Shown here: positions 1 through 8,548 of the stretch, one piece after another
Position numbering within the stretch: the first letter of the stretch is position 1
How the letters are laid out: each line of letters begins with the position of its first letter
NCBI RefSeq assembly: GCF_000687535.1
Contig: NZ_JHWC01000002.1
Location: forward strand, 1 to 64,000
DNA length: 64,000 bases
From: Helicobacter rodentium ATCC 700285
Lineage (GTDB): Bacteria; Campylobacterota; Campylobacteria; Campylobacterales; Helicobacteraceae
Direction: 5' to 3'
The notes under the pieces: model-generated
What the model saw: the letters and a program-made list of their open reading frames with translations, nothing else
Database searches by the model: none
What the model was told of the DNA's origin: nothing
Made by a program: the position numbers and the translations under genes

Positions 1-215
1 CTAAAGCTTTTCTCGCAATGACAAAAAGCAAACCATTGCGTCATTGCGAACGAAGTGAAGCAATCCATAATCAAGCATACATTAATTTTTGCAATGGAAT
101 CTTTAAAGAAGTGCAGTATTATAGATTTGCGCTGAAGCGGGTGAGTTGCTTGACGCAACACACGCCACGACTTCCTACGAAGTCTCGCAATGACAAAAAG
201 CTAATCGCCTTTTCA
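1..215. repeat. Intergenic mosaic repeat block (TCATTGCGA family)
   Basis: No convincing gene lies here. The stretch holds pieces of a repeat family seen again near 35.9-36.5, 39.1-39.4, 42.1-42.2 and 44.5-44.65 kb. Recognisable parts are the arm CTCGCAATGAC (near 13-23 and 184-194), its complement GTCATTGCGA (about 39-49), GAAGCAATCCATAATC (about 56-71) and a GCGGGTGAGTTGCTT segment (about 137-151). At 169-184 the arms enclose the self-complementary core GACTTC/GAAGTC. An open frame through 18-269 is judged to be a by-product of the repeat. Confidence 0.75.
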
Positions 216-272
216 TTGCACGATTTCACCTTTCAAATACCGCATTGCCTATTCAAGAATATTTATTAAAAT

Positions 273-857
273 CTAGCTTATCGTGTCAATTTGCACATTG
301 CCACTATAAATTGCGTGGCTAAATTCCCTTAGAATTCGTTGGGTTTTAGCTTCGGTGTTTTTTCGTAGAATATCATTGTAGTTGCTTGTAAGGTTTCTAT
401 CATACCTTTTTGTGTAAAGTCCGTCTAAATGATTTAGGTTGTCTTGAAATTCTTGTGCCACCTCTTGCCAACCCTTTTGTGTGATGCCAAATAACCCCAA
501 TTCTTTTTTTTCTTTTTCTGTGTTTAGAGATTCTTTTTCGCGTTGTTCTACACGTTCTACACTTGCGCTCAAGTTTCCAGCTCTTGTTAGCATTTGAGCA
601 ACAGAGATTTTTTCGTTAGGAGACATACCAGCAGTTACCCTCTCAAACGCTAGATATTGATCGTCATTCATAAGCTCCAAACTAATCATACCATAGGTAA
701 TACGTTCTATATTAAAGCCGTCTTTGTCCTTTTCTTGTGTTTCTTTATTTTGTATTTTGCTGATAGATTGTGCGGATTGTGCATTTTCGCTAAGAAGACG
801 ATTTGTTTCATTATTATAGATTCCACCTAAAGAATTTAAGTTCTGATTAATAGTCAT
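273..857 (-). CDS. Unknown protein, probably sigma54-controlled
   Basis: I do not recognise the family. The 194-residue product begins MTINQNLNSLGG, is hydrophilic, has no signal peptide or membrane segment, and is rich in Glu, Gln, Asn and Lys with a helical look. The frame is open 22 codons further upstream, but the ATG at 857 is preferred because AAAGGA lies 11 nt before it and because a sigma54-type promoter at 907-923 would otherwise lie inside the gene. In Helicobacter and Campylobacter RpoN mainly drives the middle class of flagellar genes, so a flagellum-linked role is possible, but that is inference from the promoter only. The gene stands alone on the minus strand, divergent from the pgbA-like gene. 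Confidence 0.75.
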   Translation of the reverse strand: MTINQNLNSLGGIYNNETNRLLSENAQSAQSISKIQNKETQEKDKDGFNIERITYGMISLELMNDDQYLAFERVTAGMSPNEKISVAQMLTRAGNLSASVERVEQREKESLNTEKEKKELGLFGITQKGWQEVAQEFQDNLNHLDGLYTKRYDRNLTSNYNDILRKNTEAKTQRILREFSHAIYSGNVQIDTIS

Positions 858-906
858 ATACAACAATGTCCTTTCAAGCCCAATATTGAAATTCAAAGAT
901 TGCCAA

Positions 907-923
907 AGCAAAAAGGATTCCAA
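907..923 (-). promoter_or_regulatory. Candidate sigma54 (RpoN) promoter
   Basis: Read on the minus strand the site is TTGGAATCCTTTTTGCT. It has GG and GC separated by exactly 10 nt, the spacing required for RpoN -24/-12 elements, and the TTGG and TTGC contexts match the consensus. Transcription would start near 896, about 40 nt before the ATG at 857. Not tested experimentally here. Confidence 0.6.
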
Positions 924-1083
924 CTTTTTAGGTTAAACATTGAAAGTGGTCAAAATATTTGCCAAAAATTTATAAAAATTTCGTATAAAACCCATAAAAT
1001 TTTCTAAGCTTTAAGCAAAAATAAATTATAATTTCAGAATTTTTTAATATTAAAATTCTTTTAAGTCTAAGGCTCGTTTGGTT

Positions 1084-1908
1084 ATGAAATGTTTTAAATT
1101 ATTGAAATATTATATTGTTTTTTGTGTCTTTAACCTTTTTGTGTTTGCTTCTCCCTTTGGAAATAAAATCATTGTTCCTATTGTTGAATTAGATGAAGAT
1201 TCCAAGCATTACGCGTATGTTCCGGCATTTGATTTGAAAGTGGGTGAGAGTGGCGAGATTGTGCGTTGGTTTGATAGAGAACATTCTGGAATCGTGGCAA
1301 AGGCTGCAGTAATAGAGGTTCAAAATGGTCGTGCCAAAATTGCCTTTGAACCCTTTGTGGGGTTAGAGCAGAGTGCATTTCCAACACCTATTTTAATGCC
1401 GCAAAAGAACGATGAAGTAATTTTTCGTAGTTTCAATGACAGAGCTTTTTTGATTGCTCCAACACAGGATATATATGAGAAGATTAAAGCTGCTTATCCG
1501 GAAATTAAATGGTTGCATCCGGATTTATTTGCAGCGTATTTAATGGATGTTGGACATACGGCACCTGTGAAGGGGGATTTTCGCAAGATATGTGCGCAGT
1601 ATGCAGCAGGTGTTATTTATATGGTGAATCTCAACGAGGGACAGGCATTGGATTGTCAAACTTTTAGCGTTATTAAAAAAGACTATATCACCGGACGCGC
1701 ACCGATAGAGGAGCGTATGTTGCCGTTTTTCTCTCGTATTGGAAGCAATAACCAAGAGTGGTTTTCCTATCTTTTTAATGATGTAAAAACGCAAGATTAT
1801 TATGTTTATTTTGATGCCTTGGTAAAGGGTGAGATTCGTGATGAGGACGCGACATTTTTTGGAAGAATCACAAATTATTTTATGAATACCATTAAGGATA
1901 TTTTTTAA
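1084..1908 (+). CDS. PgbA-like plasminogen-binding protein (N-terminal domain only)
   Basis: The exported 274-residue protein has an N-terminal signal peptide (basic start, then a hydrophobic run ending near FVFAS). The body resembles the N-terminal domain of H. pylori surface proteins PgbA/PgbB, as I recall them: the segments IIVPIVELDED, FRSFNDRAFLIAP and LPFFSRI are the recognisable parts, and glcD follows directly as in H. pylori HP0508-HP0509. H. pylori PgbA is longer and ends in a lysine-rich tail that binds plasminogen; this protein ends without such a tail, so plasminogen binding is doubtful. AAGG at 1069-1072 is 11 nt before the ATG at 1084; an in-frame TTG at 1078 with 5-nt spacing is the alternative start. 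Confidence 0.8.
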   Translation: MKCFKLLKYYIVFCVFNLFVFASPFGNKIIVPIVELDEDSKHYAYVPAFDLKVGESGEIVRWFDREHSGIVAKAAVIEVQNGRAKIAFEPFVGLEQSAFPTPILMPQKNDEVIFRSFNDRAFLIAPTQDIYEKIKAAYPEIKWLHPDLFAAYLMDVGHTAPVKGDFRKICAQYAAGVIYMVNLNEGQALDCQTFSVIKKDYITGRAPIEERMLPFFSRIGSNNQEWFSYLFNDVKTQDYYVYFDALVKGEIRDEDATFFGRITNYFMNTIKDIF

Positions 1909-1920
1909 AAGGCTTTTGAA

Positions 1921-3300
1921 ATGACAGAACAAAATATTAACGATTTAAAAGCGATAGTTGGTGAAAAGGATTGCTTTAATGACAAGGCGCATTTGAGCGC
2001 GTATTGTTATGATGCAACCAAAGAAAGAAAATATCCCGAATGTGTTGTGTTTCCGCATAATGAGGAGGAAGTGAGCCAAGTGCTGAAGTATTGCAATACG
2101 CACTTAATCCCTGTGATTCCGCGCGGTGCAGGGAGTGGCTTTACCGGTGGCGCACTTGCAGTGCAAGGTGGAGTGATTCTAGCCTTAGAAAAACATATGA
2201 ATCAGATTTTAGAAATTGATATGGAAAATATGGTTGCGCGTGTGCAGCCCGGTGTCGTGAATATGCAGTTGCAAAAGGCGGCAGAGGCGGTAGGGTTATT
2301 TTATCCGCCCGACCCTGCAAGTGAGCATTATTCCACGCTTGGAGGAAATGTGAGTGAAAATGCAGGGGGAATGCGTGCAGCAAAATATGGAATCACAAAG
2401 GATTTTGTAATGGCATTGCGTGCGGTGTTGCCTAATGGAGACATTATTCGCGCGGGTAAAAAAACAATTAAAGATGTTGCGGGTTACAACATTGCGGGGA
2501 TTCTGATTGCAAGTGAGGGGACATTGGGCGTAATTACCGAGATTACGCTGAAGTTGCTAAGCAAACCCAAGTATAAGCAAAGCGCAATGGGTGTGTTTCC
2601 AAGTATCCAAATGGCGATGAATGCGGTGTATAAAACAATGGCAAGTGGAATTACGCCCGTTGCGATGGAATTTTTGGATAATCTTAGTATTAGGGCGGTG
2701 GAGGAGAAATTCCATAAAGGTTTGCCAAAGGAAGCGGGTGCGATTCTCATTACAGAAGTAGATGGAAATTTACAAGAAGAAATTGACTACCAAATCAAAA
2801 AAGTAGAGGAGAAGTTCCTAGAAAATGGGGCGAGCGAGTTTATCAAAGCAAACAATGAACAAGAAGTAGCGGATTTGTGGTTCGCGCGTAAAAATGCAAG
2901 TCCTAGCATTACCATTTATGGAAGTAAAAAGCTCAATGAAGACATTACCGTTCCGCGCTCTAAACTTCCAGAGTTGCTAGAGAGAATTGCGGAGGTTTCA
3001 CAAAAATATGGTGTTGTGATTCCGTGTTTTGGGCATACAGGCGATGGCAATGTGCATACAAATGTAATGGTGGATGGCAGTAACCAAGAGGAACTAGAGA
3101 AAGGACATCAAGCGATTGAGGAGATTTTTAAAATCACGGTGGAGCTTGGGGGAACACTTAGCGGGGAGCATGGAATCGGGCTTTCCAAAGCACCCTTTAT
3201 GCACCTTGCGTTTTCTCAAGAGGAGATGCAATTATTCCGCGCTATAAAGAAAGCCTTTGACCCTAATAATATTTTAAATCCGGGCAAAATGGCATTATGA
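1921..3300 (+). CDS. glcD: FAD-linked oxidase, glycolate oxidase subunit D / D-lactate dehydrogenase type
   Basis: Oxidises a 2-hydroxy acid (glycolate or D-lactate) with FAD and passes electrons towards the respiratory chain. The N-terminal half is a PCMH-type FAD-binding domain with PRGAGSGFTGG at residues 67-77. The C-terminal half is the FAD-oxidase cap with GHTGDGNVH and GEHGIG. At 459 aa it is the usual length for GlcD. It starts 12 nt after the pgbA-like stop, so the two are probably cotranscribed, as in H. pylori. No glcE or glcF partner is adjacent. Glycolate and D-lactate cannot be told apart from sequence. Confidence 0.9.
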   Translation: MTEQNINDLKAIVGEKDCFNDKAHLSAYCYDATKERKYPECVVFPHNEEEVSQVLKYCNTHLIPVIPRGAGSGFTGGALAVQGGVILALEKHMNQILEIDMENMVARVQPGVVNMQLQKAAEAVGLFYPPDPASEHYSTLGGNVSENAGGMRAAKYGITKDFVMALRAVLPNGDIIRAGKKTIKDVAGYNIAGILIASEGTLGVITEITLKLLSKPKYKQSAMGVFPSIQMAMNAVYKTMASGITPVAMEFLDNLSIRAVEEKFHKGLPKEAGAILITEVDGNLQEEIDYQIKKVEEKFLENGASEFIKANNEQEVADLWFARKNASPSITIYGSKKLNEDITVPRSKLPELLERIAEVSQKYGVVIPCFGHTGDGNVHTNVMVDGSNQEELEKGHQAIEEIFKITVELGGTLSGEHGIGLSKAPFMHLAFSQEEMQLFRAIKKAFDPNNILNPGKMAL

Positions 3301-3365
3301 TAAAAATAGGTTCAGTTTGTTTTATTTTTATGTTAAAATTTAATTTTTAGTTTTAAGGATTTTTA

Positions 3366-3836
3366 ATGGTTTATGATGTGCAAAAAATTCGCGAGATTCT
3401 CCCCCATCGTTATCCTTTATTGCTTGTAGATAGGATTGTTTCTATATCGCCAAATGAAAAAATTGAGGCATATAAAAATGTTACTATTAATGAAGAAGTA
3501 TTTAATGGACACTTTCCCACACAACCCATTTATCCGGGCGTCTATATCATTGAAGGAATGGCACAGGCTGGAGGTGTATTAGCCTTTGTAAGTATGTTTG
3601 GAGAGGAAGCACAAAATACAGGGGATAAAATTGTCTATTTTATGAGTATTGATAAGGCAAAATTTAGGAATCCCGTAACGCCCGGTGATAAGCTTGTGTA
3701 TAGACTAGAAGTCATTAAGCACAAAGGTGGAATCTGGGTTTTGCAAGGCTATGCTTATGTAGAGGATAAACTCGTAGCAGAAGCCGAATTAAAAGCAATG
3801 GTAGTAGATAATACCGAGAAAAAGGCACAAAAGTGA
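3366..3836 (+). CDS. fabZ: 3-hydroxyacyl-ACP dehydratase FabZ
   Basis: Dehydrates (3R)-hydroxyacyl-ACP in the type II fatty acid cycle in the cytoplasm. At 156 aa it is the normal size, with a hot-dog fold. The catalytic pair is visible as His49 in NGHFP and Glu63 in IIEGMAQ, matching His54/Glu68 of the E. coli enzyme. AAGGA lies just ahead of the ATG. Its stop overlaps the start of lpxA by 4 nt, so translation is probably coupled; FabZ and LpxA compete for the same 3-hydroxyacyl-ACP pool, which explains the frequent pairing. Confidence 0.97.
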   Translation: MVYDVQKIREILPHRYPLLLVDRIVSISPNEKIEAYKNVTINEEVFNGHFPTQPIYPGVYIIEGMAQAGGVLAFVSMFGEEAQNTGDKIVYFMSIDKAKFRNPVTPGDKLVYRLEVIKHKGGIWVLQGYAYVEDKLVAEAELKAMVVDNTEKKAQK

Positions 3837-4639
3837 GTGTAGCAAAATCAGCAAAAATTGCACAGACTGCTATTATTGAAGAAGGCGCAAGCATTGGTGA
3901 GAATGTAGAGATTGGGCATTATTGCGTGATTGGTAAAAATGTCAAGATTGGCGAGGATTGTAAGCTCTACAATAATGTTACGATTCTTGGCAATACGACT
4001 TTGGGTAAAGGCAATGAGATTTTCCCTAATGCAACTTTGGGAACAAAACCGCAAGATTTGAAATATCATAATGAGCCTAATGCGCTAATCTTTGGCGATT
4101 TTAACAAAATCCGCGAATTTACGATGATAAATCCCGGAACTGAAGGCGGTGGCAGCAAAACGATAATTGGCAATCATAATCTGCTAATGGCGTATGTGCA
4201 TATTGCGCACGATTGTATTATTGGGGATTCTTGTATTTTGGCAAATGGCGCGACACTTGGGGGGCATGTTGAGTTGGGTAGTCATATTAATATCGGTGGC
4301 TTGACGCCGATTCATCAGTTTGTAAAGATTGGGGATTATGCAATGATTGCAGGGGCGAGTGCGCTCTCACAAGATATTCCACCTTTTTGTATGGCAGAGG
4401 GGAATCGTGCGGTGATTCGTGGATTAAATTTGCATCGGTTGCGCAAAAATTTTGAACACCACGAGGTGGATAAAATTCATACTGCTTACAAGCGTCTATT
4501 TTTTGGCAATGCCCCCATTAAAGAGATTGCAAAAGAAATCCTTAATGATAATATTAAAGATTCTAATGTTCAAAAAATGTGTGAGTTTATTATTCAATCT
4601 ACAAGGGGAATCCCTTTTACAAGGAAAAGTAATGAGTGA
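3833..4639 (+). CDS. lpxA: UDP-N-acetylglucosamine acyltransferase LpxA
   Basis: First step of lipid A synthesis: moves a 3-hydroxyacyl chain from ACP to UDP-GlcNAc. The 268-residue protein opens with the isoleucine-rich hexapeptide repeats of a left-handed beta helix (about residues 5-185) and ends in an alpha-helical C-terminal domain. The catalytic His is His126 in VHIAHDC. The start is an unusual GTG that overlaps the fabZ stop (ATG is not available in frame nearby). Its last codons overlap clpX by 8 nt. Confidence 0.97.
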   Translation: MSVAKSAKIAQTAIIEEGASIGENVEIGHYCVIGKNVKIGEDCKLYNNVTILGNTTLGKGNEIFPNATLGTKPQDLKYHNEPNALIFGDFNKIREFTMINPGTEGGGSKTIIGNHNLLMAYVHIAHDCIIGDSCILANGATLGGHVELGSHINIGGLTPIHQFVKIGDYAMIAGASALSQDIPPFCMAEGNRAVIRGLNLHRLRKNFEHHEVDKIHTAYKRLFFGNAPIKEIAKEILNDNIKDSNVQKMCEFIIQSTRGIPFTRKSNE

Positions 4640-5879
4640 AAGAGTTTGTGATTTTTGTAAAACCAAAGAATCTCACAAGAATCCATTAATTGCTGGAAAC
4701 AATGTTTGTATTTGTAAGAATTGTATCATTGCTTCTTATAGTTTGCTTATGGGAGGTGAGCAGCATTTTGAGGAGGAATCGGGATCTTCTGATAGCACAG
4801 AGTTAAGCATTGTTCCTCCAAAAGAGCTAAAGGCTGTTTTAGATGAATATGTGATTGGGCAAGAAAAGGCGAAAAAGGTTTTTAGCGTTGCGGTGTATAA
4901 TCACTATAAACGTGTATTGCAAACCAAAGAGCAGGAGGAGGAAGATGCAGAGATTGCTAAATCCAATATTTTGCTTATTGGTCCAACAGGGAGTGGCAAA
5001 ACTTTGATGGCGCAAACTTTGGCGAAATTTCTCAATATCCCGATTGCAATTTGCGATGCGACAAGTTTAACGGAAGCGGGTTATGTGGGTGAGGATGTGG
5101 AAAATATTTTAACGCGTTTGCTTCAAGAGGCAAATGGCGATGTCCAAAAGGCGCAAAAAGGAATCGTGTTCATTGATGAGATTGACAAAATTTCTCGTCT
5201 TTCAGAGAATCGCTCTATTACGCGTGATGTATCGGGCGAGGGTGTGCAACAGGCACTTTTAAAGATTATTGAAGGTAGCGTGGTGAATGTCCCTCCAAAA
5301 GGTGGCAGAAAGCACCCCAATCAAGAGTTTATCCAAATTGATACCAAAGATATTTTGTTTATTTGCGGTGGAGCATTTGACGGGCTAAAAGATATTATTG
5401 AGCGCAGAATCGGGGGGAATAGTCTAGGATTCCATCACCAAAAGAGCAAAAAGGTAGAAATTGAAAATATTTTAAATCAAGTGGAGCCAGATGATTTGGT
5501 GAGTTTTGGCTTAATTCCAGAATTGATTGGACGTTTGCATATGTTTGCAACTTTGGAGGAAATTACAAAAGAAGCAATGATTGAGATTTTGCAAAAGCCA
5601 AAAAACGCATTGACAAAGCAATATAAAAAACTCTTTGCCTTTGATGGTGTGGCTTTAACTTTTCAAAACGAAGCATTAGAGGAGATTGCAAATCTTGCTA
5701 TTTCACGAAAAACAGGCGCAAGAGGTTTGCGTTCTATTATGGAAGAGATTATGTTAGATATTATGTATGAATTACCGGAATTAAAAGGTTATGAAGTCAT
5801 TATCACTAAGGAGGCGGTTTTAAAACAAGCAAAGCCTATGTTGGTAAAACAAAAAAAAATAAGCAAAAAAAGCGCTTAA
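4632..5879 (+). CDS. clpX: ATP-dependent Clp protease ATP-binding subunit ClpX
   Basis: AAA+ unfoldase that feeds tagged proteins to ClpP. From the ATG at 4632 it is 415 aa: an N-terminal zinc-binding domain with C6-x2-C9 and C28-x2-C31, Walker A GPTGSGKT at 117-124, Walker B VFIDEID at 179-185, and the small AAA+ subdomain at the C-terminus. The frame is open for another 60 codons upstream, but that part lies inside lpxA and lacks family similarity, while AAGGAAAAGT sits before 4632. The C-terminus is lysine-rich. clpP is not in the window. Confidence 0.96.
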   Translation: MSERVCDFCKTKESHKNPLIAGNNVCICKNCIIASYSLLMGGEQHFEEESGSSDSTELSIVPPKELKAVLDEYVIGQEKAKKVFSVAVYNHYKRVLQTKEQEEEDAEIAKSNILLIGPTGSGKTLMAQTLAKFLNIPIAICDATSLTEAGYVGEDVENILTRLLQEANGDVQKAQKGIVFIDEIDKISRLSENRSITRDVSGEGVQQALLKIIEGSVVNVPPKGGRKHPNQEFIQIDTKDILFICGGAFDGLKDIIERRIGGNSLGFHHQKSKKVEIENILNQVEPDDLVSFGLIPELIGRLHMFATLEEITKEAMIEILQKPKNALTKQYKKLFAFDGVALTFQNEALEEIANLAISRKTGARGLRSIMEEIMLDIMYELPELKGYEVIITKEAVLKQAKPMLVKQKKISKKSA

Positions 5880-5901
5880 ATCCACTATAAAGAGAGAGAA
5901 T

Positions 5902-6936
5902 ATGGTATTAGATAGAGTGATAGGATGGTTTTCGCACGATATTTCTATTGACTTAGGGACGGCAAATACGATTGTTTTAGTTAAAGGGCAGGGGGTGATT
6001 ATCAATGAACCCTCTGTTGTTGCAGTACAAAATGACCGCTATGGAAAAAATAAAATTTTGGCTGTGGGACACGAGGCAAAGGATATGGTTGGTAAAACGC
6101 CCGGAAGTATTTTGGCTGTGCGTCCAATGAAGGATGGGGTGATTGCGGATTTTGATATGACAGAGAAAATGATTCGCCATTTCATTGAGAAAGCACACCG
6201 CAGAAAAGCATTAATGCGTCCTAGAATCATTGTTTGTGTGCCTTATGGATTAACAGGGGTTGAGCGTAAGGCAGTCAGAGAATCTGCAATTAGCGCAGGT
6301 GCTAGAGAAGTGTTTTTGATTGAAGAGCCAATGGCGGCGGCGATTGGTGCAGGTTTGCCTGTTAAAGAGCCTAAAGGAAGTTTGGTTGTAGATATTGGTG
6401 GAGGGACAACTGAAATTGGCGTGATTTCATTAGGTGGGCTTGTGATTTCTAAGTCTTTGCGGACTGCGGGGGATAAGCTAGATATGGCGGTGGTGGATTA
6501 TGTGCGTCGTAAGTATAGTCTATTGATTGGTGAGCGCACGGGAGAGGAAATTAAGATTCAAATTGGCTCGGCAGTTAGCCTTGACGAACCTCTTGTTATG
6601 CAAGTAAAAGGACGCGATCAAGTCAGTGGTTTGCTAAATACGATTGAGCTAACAAGTGAAGATGTGCGCGAAGCAATGAAAGAACCCTTAAAAGAGATTT
6701 CTAATGCCCTAAAAGATGTGCTAGAACAAATGCCACCGGATTTAGCGGGAGATATTGTGGAGAATGGAATCGTTCTCACAGGTGGTGGAGCATTGATTCG
6801 TGGGCTTGATAAGTATCTTTCTGATGTCGTCAAACTTCCTGTGTATGTAGGTGAAGAGCCACTGCTTTGTGTGGCAAAAGGTACAGGTAAGGCATTAGAG
6901 GAAATTGATGTTTTACAGCAGCTGTCTTATGAATAA
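5902..6936 (+). CDS. mreB: Rod shape-determining protein MreB
   Basis: Actin-like cytoskeletal ATPase that guides peptidoglycan synthesis on the side wall. The 344 residues carry the actin-family phosphate 1 motif DLGTANT (17-23), phosphate 2 motif [10 protein letters not shown] and the adenosine motif [11 protein letters not shown] near the C-terminus. Length is standard. It starts 22 nt after clpX with AGAGAG just upstream and is followed by mreC, the usual order. Confidence 0.97.
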   Translation: MVLDRVIGWFSHDISIDLGTANTIVLVKGQGVIINEPSVVAVQNDRYGKNKILAVGHEAKDMVGKTPGSILAVRPMKDGVIADFDMTEKMIRHFIEKAHRRKALMRPRIIVCVPYGLTGVERKAVRESAISAGAREVFLIEEPMAAAIGAGLPVKEPKGSLVVDIGGGTTEIGVISLGGLVISKSLRTAGDKLDMAVVDYVRRKYSLLIGERTGEEIKIQIGSAVSLDEPLVMQVKGRDQVSGLLNTIELTSEDVREAMKEPLKEISNALKDVLEQMPPDLAGDIVENGIVLTGGGALIRGLDKYLSDVVKLPVYVGEEPLLCVAKGTGKALEEIDVLQQLSYE

Positions 6937-7006
6937 TTTAATTTTTGTGAATATTGCACAATATTCACTAGAGATTAAAAGAAATAGAATGATTGTAAGA
7001 AAATAA

Positions 7007-7846
7007 ATGAAAAAAGCTTTTCTTTGGATTATTTTTTTATTCATTGCTTTATTTGTTTCTATGAAAATATCTACTGAAGTGCAAAATAAGGTTTTATTTT
7101 TAAGCGATAGCATTAAGGTAGGTATTTTGAATCTTAATAATAATGCAGTGAAAATAATCCAAAGACATTTTAATCAAGCGGAGCAAATCAAGCAACTTTC
7201 AAATTCTTTAAGAGATAAACAACAAATAGAATATTTGCTTGAAGCTTTAAAGGTTGAGCATAATGATTTGTTGGCTTTTATGCATTCTCCTTTTGCTATG
7301 AATATCCCCGAGATTTCATCGGTTCGGACAATTTCGTTTGCGCGTATGAATGATTATAAAAAAATTTGGTTGGAGTACAATAGCAATAAAATCTATCAAG
7401 ATGGTTCTATTTTTGGACTTCTTGATGATAACAAAGCAGCAGGAATTGCAATTTTGCAGGATCATCGTTTGGAGGGATTTCTTAATGGCGATGAAAAATG
7501 TAGTTACAGCGTGGTTGTAGGCAATAAAAAGTCTCATGGAATCGCAAAATACGATATTAACAAAGGTTTTGTTGTGGATTATATTCCTTTGTATCCTAAG
7601 ATTGAAGTAGGCGAAATTGTGCAGACAAGCGGTTATGATAATATTTTTTATCCCGGTATTTTAGTGGGCGTTGTAGAAATGGTGGAATTGCGACAAGGCT
7701 ACCAAATTGCTATTGTTAAACCCGCTTCTGATGAGGTGAAAAGGTTTTATTGGTTAGTAGATGTGGATAATCCACAAGAGCTAATGAATTTGGAAAATAA
7801 TGCTACGAAGACTCAAGAGGCTTTGGAGTCGGATTTAATACAATAA
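7007..7846 (+). CDS. mreC: Rod shape-determining protein MreC
   Basis: Periplasmic scaffold of the elongation complex, partner of MreB. The 279-residue protein has one N-terminal membrane anchor (about residues 3-19), then a helical stretch (about 40-80) and the beta-barrel-like MreC domain that includes GDEKCSYSVVVG and VGEIVQTSGYDNIFYPGILVG. A gap of 70 nt follows mreB. No mreD follows; a hairpin after the stop probably ends the transcript. Confidence 0.93.
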   Translation: MKKAFLWIIFLFIALFVSMKISTEVQNKVLFLSDSIKVGILNLNNNAVKIIQRHFNQAEQIKQLSNSLRDKQQIEYLLEALKVEHNDLLAFMHSPFAMNIPEISSVRTISFARMNDYKKIWLEYNSNKIYQDGSIFGLLDDNKAAGIAILQDHRLEGFLNGDEKCSYSVVVGNKKSHGIAKYDINKGFVVDYIPLYPKIEVGEIVQTSGYDNIFYPGILVGVVEMVELRQGYQIAIVKPASDEVKRFYWLVDVDNPQELMNLENNATKTQEALESDLIQ

Positions 7847-7870
7847 TTGTGATTGTTTGGGATTATGTTT

Positions 7871-7898
7871 AGAAAACAGATTTTATGGTTTTCTTTTC
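7871..7898 (+). terminator. Possible terminator after mreC
   Basis: AGAAAAC at 7871-7877 pairs with GTTTTCT at 7888-7894 around a 10-nt loop and runs into TTTT. It lies 25 nt past the mreC stop, where the fabZ-to-mreC transcript would end. The stem is AT-rich, so this is a moderate call. Confidence 0.45.
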
Positions 7899-7966
7899 CG
7901 CGAAAATATTAATATAATTTTTTATCTCCATAGTTGCAATCGTTTTACAATTCAAGAATATAAAAA

Positions 7967-7983
7967 TGGAATGATATTTGCTT
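7967..7983 (+). promoter_or_regulatory. Candidate sigma54 (RpoN) promoter
   Basis: TGGAATGATATTTGCTT has GG at 7968-7969 and GC at 7980-7981 with 10 nt between, the exact RpoN -24/-12 spacing, in TGG and TTGC context. The 61-aa ORF starts at 8018, which puts the expected start of transcription about 25 nt before its ATG. Confidence 0.55.
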
Positions 7984-8017
7984 CTTAATTTTAAAAATAT
8001 TTAAGAAGGAGAATCCA

Positions 8018-8203
8018 ATGGAATTTCTTGATGAAGGACTTAGTTTTTGTAGCTTTTTTGAGATTGTGGAGTTAGAAAATAACCAACAAATAAAACAAAA
8101 TGAGGAAGATAAAAATTCCAATACGATTCATTTAAATAGCACAAAGCAAAATGAAAAATTGATGATTTTATATTCTAAAACACAGGCAAGAGTTGAGTGT
8201 TAA
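8018..8203 (+). CDS. Small unknown protein behind a sigma54-type promoter
   Basis: A 61-residue hydrophilic product beginning MEFLDEGLSF with no domain that I recognise and no signal peptide. Support for a real gene is the strong ribosome binding site AAGAAGGAGAATCC directly before the ATG and the sigma54-type promoter at 7967-7983. The middle is rich in Asn, Gln, Lys and Glu. It stands alone between mreC and pycB. Size and promoter would suit a flagellum-associated or regulatory small protein, but that is inference. Confidence 0.6.
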   Translation: MEFLDEGLSFCSFFEIVELENNQQIKQNEEDKNSNTIHLNSTKQNEKLMILYSKTQARVEC

Positions 8204-8280
8204 GTGCTTGTAGGGTTTATCTGTAATTCATAATGCGAAATCTTGCCTTTTGGGATTCCATTGTGAAAGTTTCTATGTAT

Positions 8281-8370
8281 AAGATTGTGGATTGTTTCTC
8301 CGCTTCGCTTCCTTGCTATAATGAGCAACTAAAGCACCTAGCATTGCGTCTATTGCGTATTGTCTCCTGT
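8281..8370. repeat. Probable decayed copy of the intergenic repeat
   Basis: The gap of about 345 nt between the 61-aa ORF and pycB holds no gene. Part of it (GATTGTTTCTCCGCTTCGCTTC, here cut to its core CCGCTTCGCTTC, followed by CTATAATGA and GCATTGCGTC) looks like a diverged version of the GATTGC...CGCAATGA repeat family. The rest of the gap is AT-rich and ends in the pycB promoter. Confidence 0.35.
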
Positions 8371-8511
8371 CGTTGCAAATGTCTCCATTTTGTGGCTTTA
8401 GTTTTATAAATCAGTGATTTTTGCAAACCTTATGTGATACAAAAATAACCATTATGTATAAAATTGATACAAAATTCTCTCAATCTGCTTATAAAGATTA
8501 TAATTTGCTGT

Positions 8512-8517
8512 TATAAT
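8512..8517 (+). promoter_or_regulatory. -10 element of the pycB-xseA promoter
   Basis: A perfect TATAAT lies about 32 nt before the preferred pycB start. The upstream DNA is AT-rich with T runs, which in Campylobacterota often replaces a clear -35 box. Confidence 0.55.
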
Positions 8518-8548
8518 ATAAAGTTAAAACTTAATGTTTGGAGTTTGT

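Noticed and set aside
18-269. 83-codon open frame on the plus strand
   Set aside because: It runs through repeat sequence, and similar short frames appear in the other repeat blocks; no ribosome binding site.
4452-4631. 60-codon N-terminal extension of clpX
   Set aside because: Lies within lpxA, lacks ClpX similarity, and a good start with a ribosome binding site exists at 4632.
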